Shown here piece by piece: positions 23,475 through 37,135 of a stretch of DNA of 64,000 bases. Source of the stretch: Cedecea sp000277545. GTDB taxonomy: Bacteria > Pseudomonadota > Gammaproteobacteria > Enterobacterales > Enterobacteriaceae. The stretch lies in NCBI GenBank assembly GCA_050847315.1, contig CP193791.1, one strand, 5' to 3'. Position 1 is the first letter of the stretch. Each line of letters begins with the position of its first letter. Under the pieces are notes generated by a model. That model had not been told where the DNA came from. It ran no database searches and was given only the letters and a program-made list of their open reading frames with translations. Both the position numbers and the translations under genes were made by a program.

Positions 23475-23586
23475 CGATTGTCCCTCTAAGACACGGATAA
23501 ATCGGTGATATCACCACATCAACCAGGCATATGCCTGAATTAGCTGAATGCATTAACAGAAGAGAAACAGGGAGGAGATAAAGAAG

Positions 23587-23662
23587 TGGTGCTGATAGGC
23601 AGATTCGAACTGCCGACCTCACCCTTACCAAGGGTGCGCTCTACCAACTGAGCTATATCAGC
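23587..23662 (-). tRNA. thrT: tRNA-Thr (anticodon GGT)
   Basis: A 76-nt cloverleaf with encoded CCA. The acceptor stem pairs GCTGATA with TATCAGC, the T loop is GTTCGAATC, and the anticodon loop CTTGGTAAG has GGT. It is the last tRNA before tufB. Confidence 0.97.
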
Positions 23663-23671
23663 ACATCTTGT

Positions 23672-23746
<75 letters not shown>

Positions 23747-23863
23747 ATCCTGGAACTCGGCTACCTGAATCTTTCTGTAGTGAATATGAGAGAAGGCCTC
23801 TCAGTATTCGGGTCGACAAACTGTTCGTTTATCGCACCGGGCTTCGCAATGCGTTGCCGAATA

Positions 23864-23948
<85 letters not shown>

Positions 23949-23960
23949 TGGGGTACTTGA

Positions 23961-24036
<76 letters not shown>

Positions 24037-24044
24037 ATCAAGTA

Positions 24045-24079
24045 GCGCGCATTCTAGGAAGAGAGCGCCGCTCATGCAA
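24045..24079 (-). promoter_or_regulatory. thrU-tufB operon promoter with GC discriminator
   Basis: On the minus strand TTGCAT (24074-24079) and TAGAAT (24051-24056) are separated by exactly 17 bp. The -10 is followed by GCGCGC, a GC-rich discriminator typical of stringently controlled stable-RNA promoters. A-rich sequence (seven As on plus strand from 24080) lies just upstream. Confidence 0.85.
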
Positions 24080-24483
24080 CAAAAAAATCGCATAAAATGC
24101 ACTACCGCTCACATTTTGCGCTAGATCTCGAGAATATGGTGGCTAAAGCACCAATTGAGAGCAAATTTTCATCGTTCCCGGCATCCGTTTTTCCTGGGAG
24201 TAGGCGCCTGACGATGCCTGAATGACAAATAATAATCATCAGAAATAAGACTGCCCCTCTAAAATGGCTCGCAGCCCCTTCTTTCACTGTAAGCGCAACG
24301 TGATGTACCCGCCGTAATACATCACTGTTGTTGATTTTTTCTTATCGTTCTCTTCATTCAGGTGTTACCCTCCTGCCCACTGTTGAAAAGTTAAATACGC
24401 GGCATACTTTTTATACACAACGTCTGATTACTTGCGTTCGAGAATGTAGCGCGTAAATTTTGTCCTGAATTACAGGCAGAAGC
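24080..24483. other. intergenic region between thrU and coaA promoters
   Basis: About 400 bp with no gene I can support. It must hold the upstream activating (Fis) region of the thrU operon and the coaA promoter; individual sites were not resolved. A dyad TGATGTA-N10-TACATCA lies at 24301-24324, and a looser one, GGCATC (24180-24185) with GATGCC (24213-24218). Confidence 0.6.
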
Positions 24484-25443
24484 ATGCTTATGAGTAATAA
24501 AGAGCAAATGTTGGCAACAACCCCTTATCTACAATTTGACCGGAGCCAATGGGCAGCATTGCGCGACTCTGTTCCCATGACGTTAACCGAAGGGGAAATC
24601 GCCCGGTTAAAAGGCATTAACGAAGACCTTTCCCTGGAAGAGGTGGCGGAGATTTACCTGCCGCTGTCTCGTCTGCTCAATTTCTATATCAGTTCAAACC
24701 TGCGGCGCCAGGCGGTACTCGAGCAGTTCCTTGGCACCAATGGCCAACGTATTCCCTACATCATCAGTATTGCGGGAAGTGTGGCTGTCGGAAAGAGCAC
24801 GACAGCGCGTGTGCTGCAGGCCCTACTCAGCCGTTGGCCTGAGCACCGTCAGGTTGAACTGATCACCACCGACGGCTTCCTTCATCCAAATAAAGTGCTT
24901 AAAGAGCGCAATTTGATGAAGAAGAAAGGCTTCCCGCAATCCTATGATATGCATCGTCTGGTGAAATTTGTATCCGACATCAAATCGGGTGCAACCAACG
25001 TGACGGCGCCGGTGTACTCACATTTGGTGTACGACGTGATCCCCGACGGCGATAAGACCGTTGCCCAGCCGGATATCTTGATTCTGGAAGGGTTAAACGT
25101 TCTGCAAAGCGGAATGGATTATCCCCACGATCCACATCATGTATTTGTTTCTGACTTCGTAGATTTTTCTATATATGTAGATGCGCCGGAAGAGCTATTA
25201 CAGAATTGGTATATAAATCGGTTCTTAAAATTCCGTGAAGGTGCATTCACCGATCCAAACTCTTATTTCCACAGCTATGCAAAGCTCTCTAAAGATGAAG
25301 CCATAAATATTGCAACGCAGCTATGGAATGAAATTAATTTATTGAATTTAAAACAAAACATATTACCAACACGCGATCGCGCAAGCTTGATTATGACAAA
25401 AAGTGCTAATCATGCTGTTGATTGTGTCAAACTGAGAAAATAA
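24484..25443 (+). CDS. coaA: pantothenate kinase (type I)
   Basis: Phosphorylates pantothenate, the rate-setting step of CoA synthesis, and is feedback-inhibited by CoA. It is 319 aa from the ATG at 24484, which has AGG seven bases upstream; the ATG at 24490 (MSNKEQ) would align with the E. coli N-terminus and remains possible. The Walker A loop GSVAVGKST lies near residues 98-106. The last third of the gene (from about 25140) is markedly richer in A+T at codon third positions than the first two thirds, though the protein stays conserved. It converges on birA across a palindromic terminator. Confidence 0.97.
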   Translation: MLMSNKEQMLATTPYLQFDRSQWAALRDSVPMTLTEGEIARLKGINEDLSLEEVAEIYLPLSRLLNFYISSNLRRQAVLEQFLGTNGQRIPYIISIAGSVAVGKSTTARVLQALLSRWPEHRQVELITTDGFLHPNKVLKERNLMKKKGFPQSYDMHRLVKFVSDIKSGATNVTAPVYSHLVYDVIPDGDKTVAQPDILILEGLNVLQSGMDYPHDPHHVFVSDFVDFSIYVDAPEELLQNWYINRFLKFREGAFTDPNSYFHSYAKLSKDEAINIATQLWNEINLLNLKQNILPTRDRASLIMTKSANHAVDCVKLRK

Positions 25444-25449
25444 TAAGAT

Positions 25450-25475
25450 GAGGGGGAATTCCCCCTCTCTTTAAT
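25450..25475. terminator. bidirectional terminator between coaA and birA
   Basis: GAGGGGG (25450-25456) and CCCCCTC (25461-25467) pair around AATT, followed by TCTTTAATTT on the plus strand. It lies between the converging stops of coaA (25443) and birA (25471) and overlaps the birA stop. Confidence 0.75.
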
Positions 25476-26433
25476 TTGCGCCGCGCAGAGAAATCTCACC
25501 GCCAACCCAAGCTTTTATTACTCCGTCCTGCTCCAACAATAATCCACCCTGCTCATTAATGCCTCGAGATATTCCATGGACCTCTCGTTCCCCAATAATG
25601 AGTTTTACCGGTCGATTGATGAAGTTATCCAGTTTTTCCCAACGAGGCAGGAACGGTAATAAACTTTCCTGCTCAAACAGCTGTAGTGCCGTACGTAACT
25701 CCTGGATTAGAGTGACCGCTAGCGTATTCCTGTCAATACGGATACCAGCTTCCTGGAGGTTGATCCATCCCTGATTAATCACATCTGTAGCAACATTACG
25801 CATCGCAAGATTAATCCCAGCACCGATAACGATTTGCGCGGCATCCCCCGTTTTCCCGGTGAGTTCAACCAAAATACCGGCGAGCTTGCGGTCGTTCAGA
25901 TAGAGGTCGTTTGGCCATTTTACCCTGACGTCTTCAGCGCCAAGGCGCTGTAATACTTCCGCCATCACAATGCCAATAACCAGACTGAGTCCAATTGCCG
26001 CAGCTGGCCCCTGCTCCAGACGCCAGTACATGGACAAATAGAGATTTGCTCCAAAGGGCGAGAACCACTGACGGCCTCGTCTTCCACGCCCGGCCTGCTG
26101 ATATTCGGCTATGCAGGAATCACCAGATTGAAGGGAATTGAGGCGATCAAGCAGGTATTGGTTGGTGGAATCAATCACCGGAAGGACAGCAACCGTCCCA
26201 CTTTCTATCTGTGACTTAATAAAATCTTCATCCAGTAACTGGATAGGCTCCGGCAAGCTATACCCCTTGCCTGGAACGGTAAAGACATCGATTCCCCAGT
26301 CTCGCAGAGTCTGTACATGCTTATTAATAGCCGCACGACTCATCCCTAACTGCTCACCCAGTTGCTCACCTGAATGAAACTCACCGTCTGCCAGAATACT
26401 AATTAACGTTAACGGAACCCGATTGTCTTTCAC
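25471..26433 (-). CDS. birA: biotin-protein ligase and biotin operon repressor
   Basis: Makes biotinyl-AMP, transfers biotin to the biotin carboxyl carrier protein, and as a dimer represses the bio operon. It is 320 aa. The N-terminal winged helix-turn-helix (about residues 1-60, with GMSRAAINKHVQTL) is followed by the central ligase domain with the adenylate-binding loop AGRGRRGRQW near 115-124 and KWPNDLYLNDRKLAG near 183-197, then the C-terminal SH3-like domain. Its start overlaps the murB stop by 4 bp. Confidence 0.98.
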   Translation of the reverse strand: MKDNRVPLTLISILADGEFHSGEQLGEQLGMSRAAINKHVQTLRDWGIDVFTVPGKGYSLPEPIQLLDEDFIKSQIESGTVAVLPVIDSTNQYLLDRLNSLQSGDSCIAEYQQAGRGRRGRQWFSPFGANLYLSMYWRLEQGPAAAIGLSLVIGIVMAEVLQRLGAEDVRVKWPNDLYLNDRKLAGILVELTGKTGDAAQIVIGAGINLAMRNVATDVINQGWINLQEAGIRIDRNTLAVTLIQELRTALQLFEQESLLPFLPRWEKLDNFINRPVKLIIGEREVHGISRGINEQGGLLLEQDGVIKAWVGGEISLRGAN

Positions 26434-27458
26434 GCGATAGTCTCCACGGCACTGACTTCCCCTTTGCTCGCCATAAAGCGAACTTCTGGTTCAAGCCAGA
26501 CATCAAACTTTTCACCAACCTGTTGGCGTACGTAGTGTGCAAGGGCAACAATATCTGCGCTGCTGGCATTTTCTTCGTTAATGATGACCAAAGCCTGTTG
26601 CCGATGAATCGCGGCTCCACCAATGCGGTATCCCTTCAACTGACATTGATCGATCAGCCAACCTGCTGCAAGTTTAACGCTGCCGTCTGGCTGAGGGTAA
26701 TGGGGGACGTTCGCGCCACAAGAAATCAGTTTTTCAGCCTGTTCCGCGCTAATAACGGGGTTTTTGAAGAAACTGCCGGCATTACCATTCACTTTTGGAT
26801 CGGGCAGCTTCGAGCTCCTCATATTGCAGACGCTTTCAAAAACCTGCTGGGGTGTTATGGTCGAAGGATCCAGTTTACTCAGGTCGCCGTAGCTGAGAAC
26901 CGGCCTCCAGGCTTTAGGCAAGCGATAGCCAACGGCTACAATTGCAAAGCGGTCCTGGTAGTCATGTTTAAAGATGCTGTCCCGGTAGCCAAAGCGGCAT
27001 TCTGCGTTTGTTAAACGCAATGGCTGGCCATTACTTAGCTCAACGCAATCGACATAGTTACATACCTGTTTAATTTCAACACCATATGCACCAATGTTTT
27101 GAATGGGCGATGAGCCAGCACAGCCCGGTATCAGAGCAAGGTTTTCCAGACCTGGCATGCCTTGTTGGAGAGTATATTCCACGAGGTGATGCCAGTTTTC
27201 ACCAGCACCGACATGGAGCAACCAGGCATCATCCGTCTCAGCAACTTCAATCCCTTTAATACGATTGATAATGACCGTGCCTTCGAAGTTTTCGAGGAAA
27301 AGAACATTACTCCCTTCCCCAAGGATAAGTACCGGCTGATGAGCCTGCGTCGATTCTGCCCACGCTTCAGTAAGCTGTTGTACAGATTCAGCGATAACAA
27401 TATGTGCCGCAGTTGCCTGAATACCGAAAGTATTGAAGGGTTTAAGAGAGGAGTTCAT
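26430..27458 (-). CDS. murB: UDP-N-acetylenolpyruvoylglucosamine reductase
   Basis: FAD-dependent reductase that completes UDP-N-acetylmuramate synthesis in the cytosol. From the ATG at 27458 (MNSSLKPFNTFGI) it is 342 aa, the E. coli length; an ATG three codons upstream (27467) is an alternative. FAD-binding LILGEGSNVLF and the catalytic GNAGSFFKNP serine and C-terminal EPEVRF glutamate are present. An open frame extends further upstream through the rrn terminator into the 5S gene but is not coding. It starts 129 bp after the 5S 3' end; in E. coli murB follows rrnB. Confidence 0.97.
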   Translation of the reverse strand: MNSSLKPFNTFGIQATAAHIVIAESVQQLTEAWAESTQAHQPVLILGEGSNVLFLENFEGTVIINRIKGIEVAETDDAWLLHVGAGENWHHLVEYTLQQGMPGLENLALIPGCAGSSPIQNIGAYGVEIKQVCNYVDCVELSNGQPLRLTNAECRFGYRDSIFKHDYQDRFAIVAVGYRLPKAWRPVLSYGDLSKLDPSTITPQQVFESVCNMRSSKLPDPKVNGNAGSFFKNPVISAEQAEKLISCGANVPHYPQPDGSVKLAAGWLIDQCQLKGYRIGGAAIHRQQALVIINEENASSADIVALAHYVRQQVGEKFDVWLEPEVRFMASKGEVSAVETIA

Positions 27459-27544
27459 GTCAGCCATTTTCCGGAATATAAACCAGAATAGTTTACCCGA
27501 TCCTGTTGAGAATGGCTTGTCTGTCTCAGTAGAACGCGCACAGC

Positions 27545-27580
27545 AAAAAGGCCCAGTCTTTCGACTGAGCCTTTCGCTTT
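27545..27580 (-). terminator. rRNA operon T1 terminator
   Basis: On the minus strand AAAGGCTCAGTCGAAAGACT followed by GGGCCTTTTT is almost identical to E. coli rrnB T1. It lies seven bases after the 5S 3' end. No second (T2-type) terminator was found before murB. Confidence 0.92.
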
Positions 27581-27586
27581 TATTTG

Positions 27587-27706
27587 ATGCCTGGCAGTTC
27601 CCTACTCTCGCATGGGGAGACCCCACACTACCATCGGCGCTACGGCGTTTCACTTCTGAGTTCGGCATGGGGTCAGGTGGGACCACCGCGCTACGGCCGC
27701 CAGGCA
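27587..27706 (-). rRNA. 5S ribosomal RNA
   Basis: 120 nt, beginning TGCCTGGCGGCCGTAGCGCG on the minus strand and ending AACTGCCAGGCAT; near identical to the E. coli sequence. Last gene of the rRNA operon, only one 5S copy here. Confidence 0.97.
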
Positions 27707-27801
27707 AATTCTGTTATTGACCGTTATATTTCCATATAACCATCAATCTAATCCTGAACTAAGCTGAAAATCTTTCGTCTCTAAAACACCTTCGGTGTTG
27801 T

Positions 27802-30708
<2,907 letters not shown>

Positions 30709-30842
30709 TCACAACCCGAAGGTGTCTCGTAAGACACAATCGCTGTTGTGAAAATTTGAGAGACTCGAACATGTCTTAACCTCATTCTTTATTACGGAAG
30801 AATAAGACGACATGTCGTTTCAATTTTCAGCTTGTTCCGGAT

Positions 30843-30854
30843 TGTTAAAGAGCA
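30843..30854 (-). promoter_or_regulatory. boxA antitermination element before 23S
   Basis: TGCTCTTTAACA on the minus strand, in the tRNA-Ala to 23S spacer. It is the second copy of the element found in the 16S leader; such elements recruit the Nus factors that keep rRNA transcription Rho-resistant. Confidence 0.85.
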
Positions 30855-30914
30855 AATACTTCGCAGTACACCGTCACCGGTACACTCTGAAGTAAGTTTT
30901 GGTGCATGAAATGA

Positions 30915-30990
30915 TGGTGGAGCTAAGCGGGATCGAACCGCTGACCTCCTGCGTGCAAGGCAGGCGCTCTCCCAGCTGAGCTATAGCCCC
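30915..30990 (-). tRNA. alaT: tRNA-Ala (anticodon TGC)
   Basis: A 76-nt cloverleaf with encoded CCA. Acceptor GGGGCTA, anticodon loop TTGCACG with TGC. Second spacer tRNA; the E. coli name is given by analogy with rrnA, the copy that follows hemG. Confidence 0.96.
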
Positions 30991-31019
30991 ATCGATTTCG
31001 TAAAACCTTTGATTACCAT

Positions 31020-31102
31020 AAATTCATCGCTGGTCAAGGCGCAGCGCCACGAAGCATACTTTTGTATGTGAGTGGTGCTGTAACGCAGGATAGCGGAGAA
31101 TT
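31020..31102. other. hairpin-forming spacer between tRNA-Ile and tRNA-Ala
   Basis: The inter-tRNA spacer is a long imperfect dyad: AAATTC (31020-31025) with GAATT (31098-31102), TCGCT with AGCGG, AGCGCCAC (31043-31050) with GTGGTGCT (31072-31079, one G-U), and CATAC (31055-31059) with GTATG (31064-31068) around a TTTT loop. It resembles loops reported in rRNA spacers of enterobacteria. Confidence 0.6.
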
Positions 31103-31179
<77 letters not shown>

Positions 31180-31247
31180 ATAAGGTTTTACTGCTCGTTT
31201 TCTATCAGACAATCTGTGTGAGCACTACGCGGGTTGTATCTTTTAGG

Positions 31248-32787
<1,540 letters not shown>

Positions 32788-33151
32788 AAAAGTGTTTGAT
32801 GCTCAAAGAATTAAAACTGTTTATAAAATCAGTAGTCACTCTTCAAGACTTGATATTTGTTTGCATCCGAAGATGCTGAGATATCAATCCTGCGAGTGCC
32901 CACACAGATTGTCTGATAAATTGTTAAAGAGCAGTGCTACTTTCTCAGTAGCGCGGGCTGTGCATATTACGCTTCCCCGCTGCGTAGTCAAGCATTTATT
33001 TTTCGCTTCACTCCGCCTGACACGCCGCTTTGCAAGCCGTTGTTCCGTGTCAGTGGAGGCGCATTATAGGGAGTTCTTCGGCGGTGACAAGCGTTTATTT
33101 AAAAAAACTTTCTGACCGCATTCTTTTTCGCCAACCCGCTTATTTACAACG
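32788..33151 (-). promoter_or_regulatory. rRNA operon promoters and leader
   Basis: No gene in 364 bp. P1: TTGTCA (33085-33090) and TATAAT (33063-33068), 16-bp spacer, with a GC discriminator and an A/T-rich UP element just upstream (33091-33112). P2: TTGACT (32986-32991) and TAATAT (32964-32969), 16-bp spacer. boxA TGCTCTTTAACA is at 32922-32933. This is the standard growth-rate-controlled, stringently regulated double promoter; Fis sites would lie towards hemG and were not assigned. Confidence 0.93.
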
Positions 33152-33685
33152 CTATTTGGTGCTTAACTGTGCAATTTCACGGGCAAATCGGGCTACCTGC
33201 GGCCAATCGGTATAAACCACTTCTTTACTTGTATCCGTTTCACCGCCGGTCATTTTCATAATTAAGCGGATCATGAAGCGGTCCAGCCAGCCATAACGCG
33301 GGTAACGCAATGCACCGGCAAACACGGCACAATGATCGGGCTGCCAAACCGAGTTAAGCAAAAACTTGCGGGTATAAGGATTCGTCTGCGGTGAACGCTT
33401 CTCTGGTTTACGGGCAACAAGATTGACCGCGAAAAATGCACTCGCGCGCTCCTTCAGCTGCAGCTGATACTTTTTCACGAACGCCTCAACAGAGGCATGG
33501 AAATGTCCGTAGCGAATAGAAGCACCAATGATCACCCGGTCGTAATTAGCCCAGGCAAGTTCCTCGCAGCGATGGAGATTGACCACATCGCTCTCCACGC
33601 CCAGCTCTTTCAGTTCAGAAGAGATATAAGAAGCAATCTCACGAGTTTGACCATCTCGGGTCGAAAACAGAATTAAGGTTTTCAC
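33152..33685 (-). CDS. hemG: protoporphyrinogen oxidase (menaquinone-dependent)
   Basis: Flavodoxin-like FMN protein that oxidises protoporphyrinogen IX to protoporphyrin IX, passing electrons to quinones at the inner membrane. It is 177 aa, slightly shorter than E. coli (181) at the C-terminus. The FMN phosphate loop FSTRDGQTRE is at residues 7-16. Last gene of pepQ-yigZ-trkH-hemG, 11 bp after trkH. The rRNA operon follows on the same strand, as rrnA does in E. coli. Confidence 0.97.
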   Translation of the reverse strand: MKTLILFSTRDGQTREIASYISSELKELGVESDVVNLHRCEELAWANYDRVIIGASIRYGHFHASVEAFVKKYQLQLKERASAFFAVNLVARKPEKRSPQTNPYTRKFLLNSVWQPDHCAVFAGALRYPRYGWLDRFMIRLIMKMTGGETDTSKEVVYTDWPQVARFAREIAQLSTK

Positions 33686-33696
33686 ACAGGCTCCGG

Positions 33697-35148
33697 TTAC
33701 TCGCGCCAGAAAGTAGGCGTGAACAGTACTAGCAGGGTAAATACTTCAAGGCGGCCAAACAGCATATTCACGATCAGGATCCATTTGGCCACGGGATTCA
33801 TGCTGGCAAAGTTATCGGCAACGACGCCAAGGCCCGGGCCCAGGTTATTAAGCGTTGCAGCAACAGAGGCAAAAGCAGAGAAGTCATCCACGCCGGTCGC
33901 GATGATAGCCAGCATACTGACGATAAACACCAGCGCATAAGCAGAGAAGAATCCCCATACGGCTTCAAGAATTCGTTCCGGCAAGGCCCGGTTCCCAAGC
34001 TTGATGCTGTAAACGGCATTCGGGTGTACCAGGCGTTTCAGCTCGCGGTTACCTTGTTTAAACAGCAGCAGGATACGAATCACTTTCAGGCCACCACCGG
34101 TAGATCCGGCGCAGCCGCCGATGAAGGCAGAGCAGAGCAGCAAAACCGGCAAGAATAGCGGCCAGCGAGCGATGCTGTCCGTGGTAAAGCCCGCGGTGGT
34201 CGCCATCGACACGACCTGGAAGAAAGCCTGGTTCAAAGTCTGCCAGGCTGACTGGTAGGTATTATGGAACCAAAGCACCAGAGTACAGACCAGAACCAGC
34301 GAGAGCTGTACACCGATAAACATCCGAAATTCCGGATCGCGCCAGTACACTTTGAGGCTACGCCCGCTCAGCAGGGAGAAGTGCAGACTGTAGTTACAGC
34401 CAGAGATCAGCAGGAAGATAGCAATAATGGTATTGATGGTTGGGCTATTGAAGTAGCCCACGCTCGCATCATGTGTCGAGAAGCCACCAATCGCAATAGT
34501 AGAGAAGCTATGTCCGATAGCATCAAACGCCGGCATCCCCGCGAACCAAAGCGCCAGCGCGCAAGCAATCGTCAGCAGGACATAAATGAGCCACAGCGTC
34601 TTTGCCGTTTCGGCGATACGCGGGCGCATTTTATTATCTTTAAGCGGCCCCGGCATTTCTGCCCGATACAGCTGCAACCCACCGACGCCAAGAATAGGCA
34701 AGATGGCCACCGCCAGGACGATGATCCCCATCCCGCCGAACCATTGCAGCATTTGCCGATAGAAAAGAATCGCATGAGGTAAAGAGTCCAGCCCCACCAG
34801 CGTTGTCGCGCCGGTCGTTGTCAGGCCAGAAAAGGATTCAAAAAAGGCGTCTGTTACCGTCAGATTCGGCCGCTCGGCAAAGACAAACGGCAGCGCACCC
34901 ACGCTGCCCAGCACAGTCCAGAACAGCACAACGATCAGGAAGCCTTCCTTCGGTTTGAGATCCCTTTTCTCACGGCGATTTGGCCACCACAGTAAAGAAC
35001 CTATCGCCAGCGCAACAAAAAAGGTTTGGGTAAAGGCGCGGCCGGCACCGTCTCGATAGATTAGAGCCACTAAGCCGGGGAGTATCATGGTTCCGGAAAA
35101 GAGGATAACCAACAGGCCAACGATTCGGGTAATGGCGCGAAAATGCAT
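33697..35148 (-). CDS. trkH: Trk system potassium uptake protein TrkH
   Basis: Inner-membrane potassium channel subunit gated by the cytosolic TrkA. It is 483 aa, the E. coli length, with about ten hydrophobic membrane segments and the four pseudo-repeats that line the pore; TTTGATTLVGLDSLP and TTAGFTTDSI segments carry filter regions. Paired with yigZ 41 bp upstream and hemG downstream. Confidence 0.97.
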   Translation of the reverse strand: MHFRAITRIVGLLVILFSGTMILPGLVALIYRDGAGRAFTQTFFVALAIGSLLWWPNRREKRDLKPKEGFLIVVLFWTVLGSVGALPFVFAERPNLTVTDAFFESFSGLTTTGATTLVGLDSLPHAILFYRQMLQWFGGMGIIVLAVAILPILGVGGLQLYRAEMPGPLKDNKMRPRIAETAKTLWLIYVLLTIACALALWFAGMPAFDAIGHSFSTIAIGGFSTHDASVGYFNSPTINTIIAIFLLISGCNYSLHFSLLSGRSLKVYWRDPEFRMFIGVQLSLVLVCTLVLWFHNTYQSAWQTLNQAFFQVVSMATTAGFTTDSIARWPLFLPVLLLCSAFIGGCAGSTGGGLKVIRILLLFKQGNRELKRLVHPNAVYSIKLGNRALPERILEAVWGFFSAYALVFIVSMLAIIATGVDDFSAFASVAATLNNLGPGLGVVADNFASMNPVAKWILIVNMLFGRLEVFTLLVLFTPTFWRE

Positions 35149-35189
35149 TTCAGCCGCTTCCTTAAATATCTATAAATAACGAGGTGGGA

Positions 35190-35804
35190 TTATTGTTCAA
35201 ACGGCAATAAATGCAACGCACCGCGGCTAAAGTCACTCAGCCTGGCGTTGAAGGCAGCCACCTGGGTTTGCGGCAACGCTACGCGCATAGCAACGATGGC
35301 CTGGAAGTCGCTTTCCACAATAAGACCATCGCTTTGCTTGAGTAGCGCTTCCACACCCGCCAGCTGCGAATAGTCGCAATGCAAAGTATATTCGGTTAAC
35401 GGCACTTTGAGCACTGTAGAAAGCTGGTTTAACGCCAGCTGTACGCCGCCGCCATAGGCTTTCACCAGGCCACCAGTACCCAGCTTCACCCCACCGTAGT
35501 AGCGCACCACCACCGCAGTGATTTCACCAATACCTTTTCCCATCAGTTGGGCAAGCATAGGTTTCCCTGCGGTGCCTGCAGGCTCACCATCATCCGAGAA
35601 ACCTAGCTGCTGCGAGTCATCCGGCGCGCCAGCAACCCACGCCCAGCAATGGTGACGAGCGTCCGGGTGTTCAGCCCGGACTTTCTCAACAAATGCTTTA
35701 GCCGCTATTACCCCATCCGTATGGGCGACAAAGGTAATAAAGCGGCTTTTCTTGATCTCCTCGCTGACCGTGACGGGCTCGGCAGGGATTGGCCAACTTT
35801 CCAT
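35190..35804 (-). CDS. yigZ: IMPACT/YigZ family protein
   Basis: 204 aa, as in E. coli. The N-terminal IMPACT/UPF0029 domain (KKSRFITFVAHTDGV, HPDARHHCWAW, DDGEPAGTAGKPML, VVRYYGGVKLGTGGLVKAYG) is followed by a small C-terminal DUF1949-type domain. Related proteins bind ribosomes or translation regulators, but the role in bacteria is not established. Its ATG overlaps the pepQ stop by one base (TAATG), suggesting coupled translation. Confidence 0.93.
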   Translation of the reverse strand: MESWPIPAEPVTVSEEIKKSRFITFVAHTDGVIAAKAFVEKVRAEHPDARHHCWAWVAGAPDDSQQLGFSDDGEPAGTAGKPMLAQLMGKGIGEITAVVVRYYGGVKLGTGGLVKAYGGGVQLALNQLSTVLKVPLTEYTLHCDYSQLAGVEALLKQSDGLIVESDFQAIVAMRVALPQTQVAAFNARLSDFSRGALHLLPFEQ

Positions 35805-37135
35805 TACGCGAGCTTCAGGTTACGCGTCATGTTTTCGATGCTGTTTTCATAGATAACGACGTTATCTTCAATGCGGATGCCGCCAAACGGCTTCAGCGCC
35901 TCAATACGCTTCCAGTCGAAGTGTTTGCTGTACTGCCCTTCACGCCACGGTGCCAGCAGCGATTCGATAAAGTACAAACCGGGCTCAATGGTCAGCACCA
36001 TGCGAGGTTCCAGCACGCGGGTACAGCGCAGATAAGGATGCTGCGAAGGTGCAGCCAGATGCGTCCCGGTATCGTCCTGCATAAACCCGGCTACATCGTG
36101 AACCTGCAACCCAAGCGGATGCCCGATGCCGTGCGGCATGAACGGGGTAGTGATCCCGGCTTCCAGCATCGCCTCTTCACTGATGTCGTTCACCAGCTTG
36201 TGGCGACGCAGCAGCTTAGCCAGACGCTGATGGAACTGGATGTGGTAATCGGTATAGCGCACACCGGACTTCATAGTGTCGATCAGCGCCAGTTGCTCTT
36301 CGTTCACGTCTTTAATCAGATGAGCGAAATCGCTGTCGCTTTGGGTCGTCCAGGTCCGCGTCAGGTCGGCGGCATAGCCGTTATATTCAGCGCCAGCGTC
36401 CAGCAGGAAGCTCCGAATTTCGGCAGGGACGCGATGATCCAGCTTAGTGTAGTGCAGCACCGAAGCATGCTCATTGAGCGCCACGATATTGCCATACGGC
36501 ACATCGGTATCGCGGTGTCCGGTCGCCGTCAGGTAAGCGATGTTAATATCGAATTCGCTCATGCCGGACAGGAACGCTTCGTGCGCAGCGCGATGGCCGA
36601 CGACTGCCGTTTTCTGTGCTTCGCGCATGCAGGACAGCTCGTAGTCCGTTTTATAAGCGCGATAATAATGCAGATAGTCGATAACCCCTTTCGGGTTGAT
36701 GTTGGCTGGCGTGATATCCAACTGTAATGCACGCTCTGGCACCGGGCCAATGTAGCCAATATTGCTGCGTGCGGCAGGCAGTTGGCTGCCGATACCGTCG
36801 GCTTTTGGCAGCGCAATCACTTCAATATCGTCGGTCCAGAAGGATTCCGGCAGCGGCTCCACGTTGTGCCAGTAATCCACCGGCAGATAGAACCACAGCT
36901 TCGGCTTATTCACGCCATCCACCAGCAGCCAGCAGTTAGGTACCTGGGTCACCGGCACCCAGGCTTTGAACTGCGGGTTTACTTTAAACGGATAGGCATG
37001 ATCATCGAGGAAGACATTGAACAGCTCCCCGGAGTGAATAAGTAATGCATCAAGGTTAAAACGCGCCAGAACGTTGCGGGTACGCTCCTGTAGCGTTGCC
37101 ACATGATCTTTATACAGCGCGGCCAGTGATTCCAT
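35804..37135 (-). CDS. pepQ: Xaa-Pro dipeptidase (prolidase)
   Basis: Metallo-dipeptidase that cleaves dipeptides with C-terminal proline. It is 443 aa, the same as E. coli. The pita-bread catalytic domain is visible with the metal ligands in LDAGAEYNGYAADLTRTW (Asp), PHGIGHPLGLQVHD (His), and the two glutamates in LTIEPGLYF and GIRIEDNV. Divergent from fadB. Confidence 0.97.
   Translation of the reverse strand: MESLAALYKDHVATLQERTRNVLARFNLDALLIHSGELFNVFLDDHAYPFKVNPQFKAWVPVTQVPNCWLLVDGVNKPKLWFYLPVDYWHNVEPLPESFWTDDIEVIALPKADGIGSQLPAARSNIGYIGPVPERALQLDITPANINPKGVIDYLHYYRAYKTDYELSCMREAQKTAVVGHRAAHEAFLSGMSEFDINIAYLTATGHRDTDVPYGNIVALNEHASVLHYTKLDHRVPAEIRSFLLDAGAEYNGYAADLTRTWTTQSDSDFAHLIKDVNEEQLALIDTMKSGVRYTDYHIQFHQRLAKLLRRHKLVNDISEEAMLEAGITTPFMPHGIGHPLGLQVHDVAGFMQDDTGTHLAAPSQHPYLRCTRVLEPRMVLTIEPGLYFIESLLAPWREGQYSKHFDWKRIEALKPFGGIRIEDNVVIYENSIENMTRNLKLA

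Noticed and set aside
27459..27707. N-terminal extension of murB through the rrn terminator into 5S
   Set aside because: The ATG at 27458 gives exactly the 342-residue family length; the extension is translated terminator and 5S sequence.
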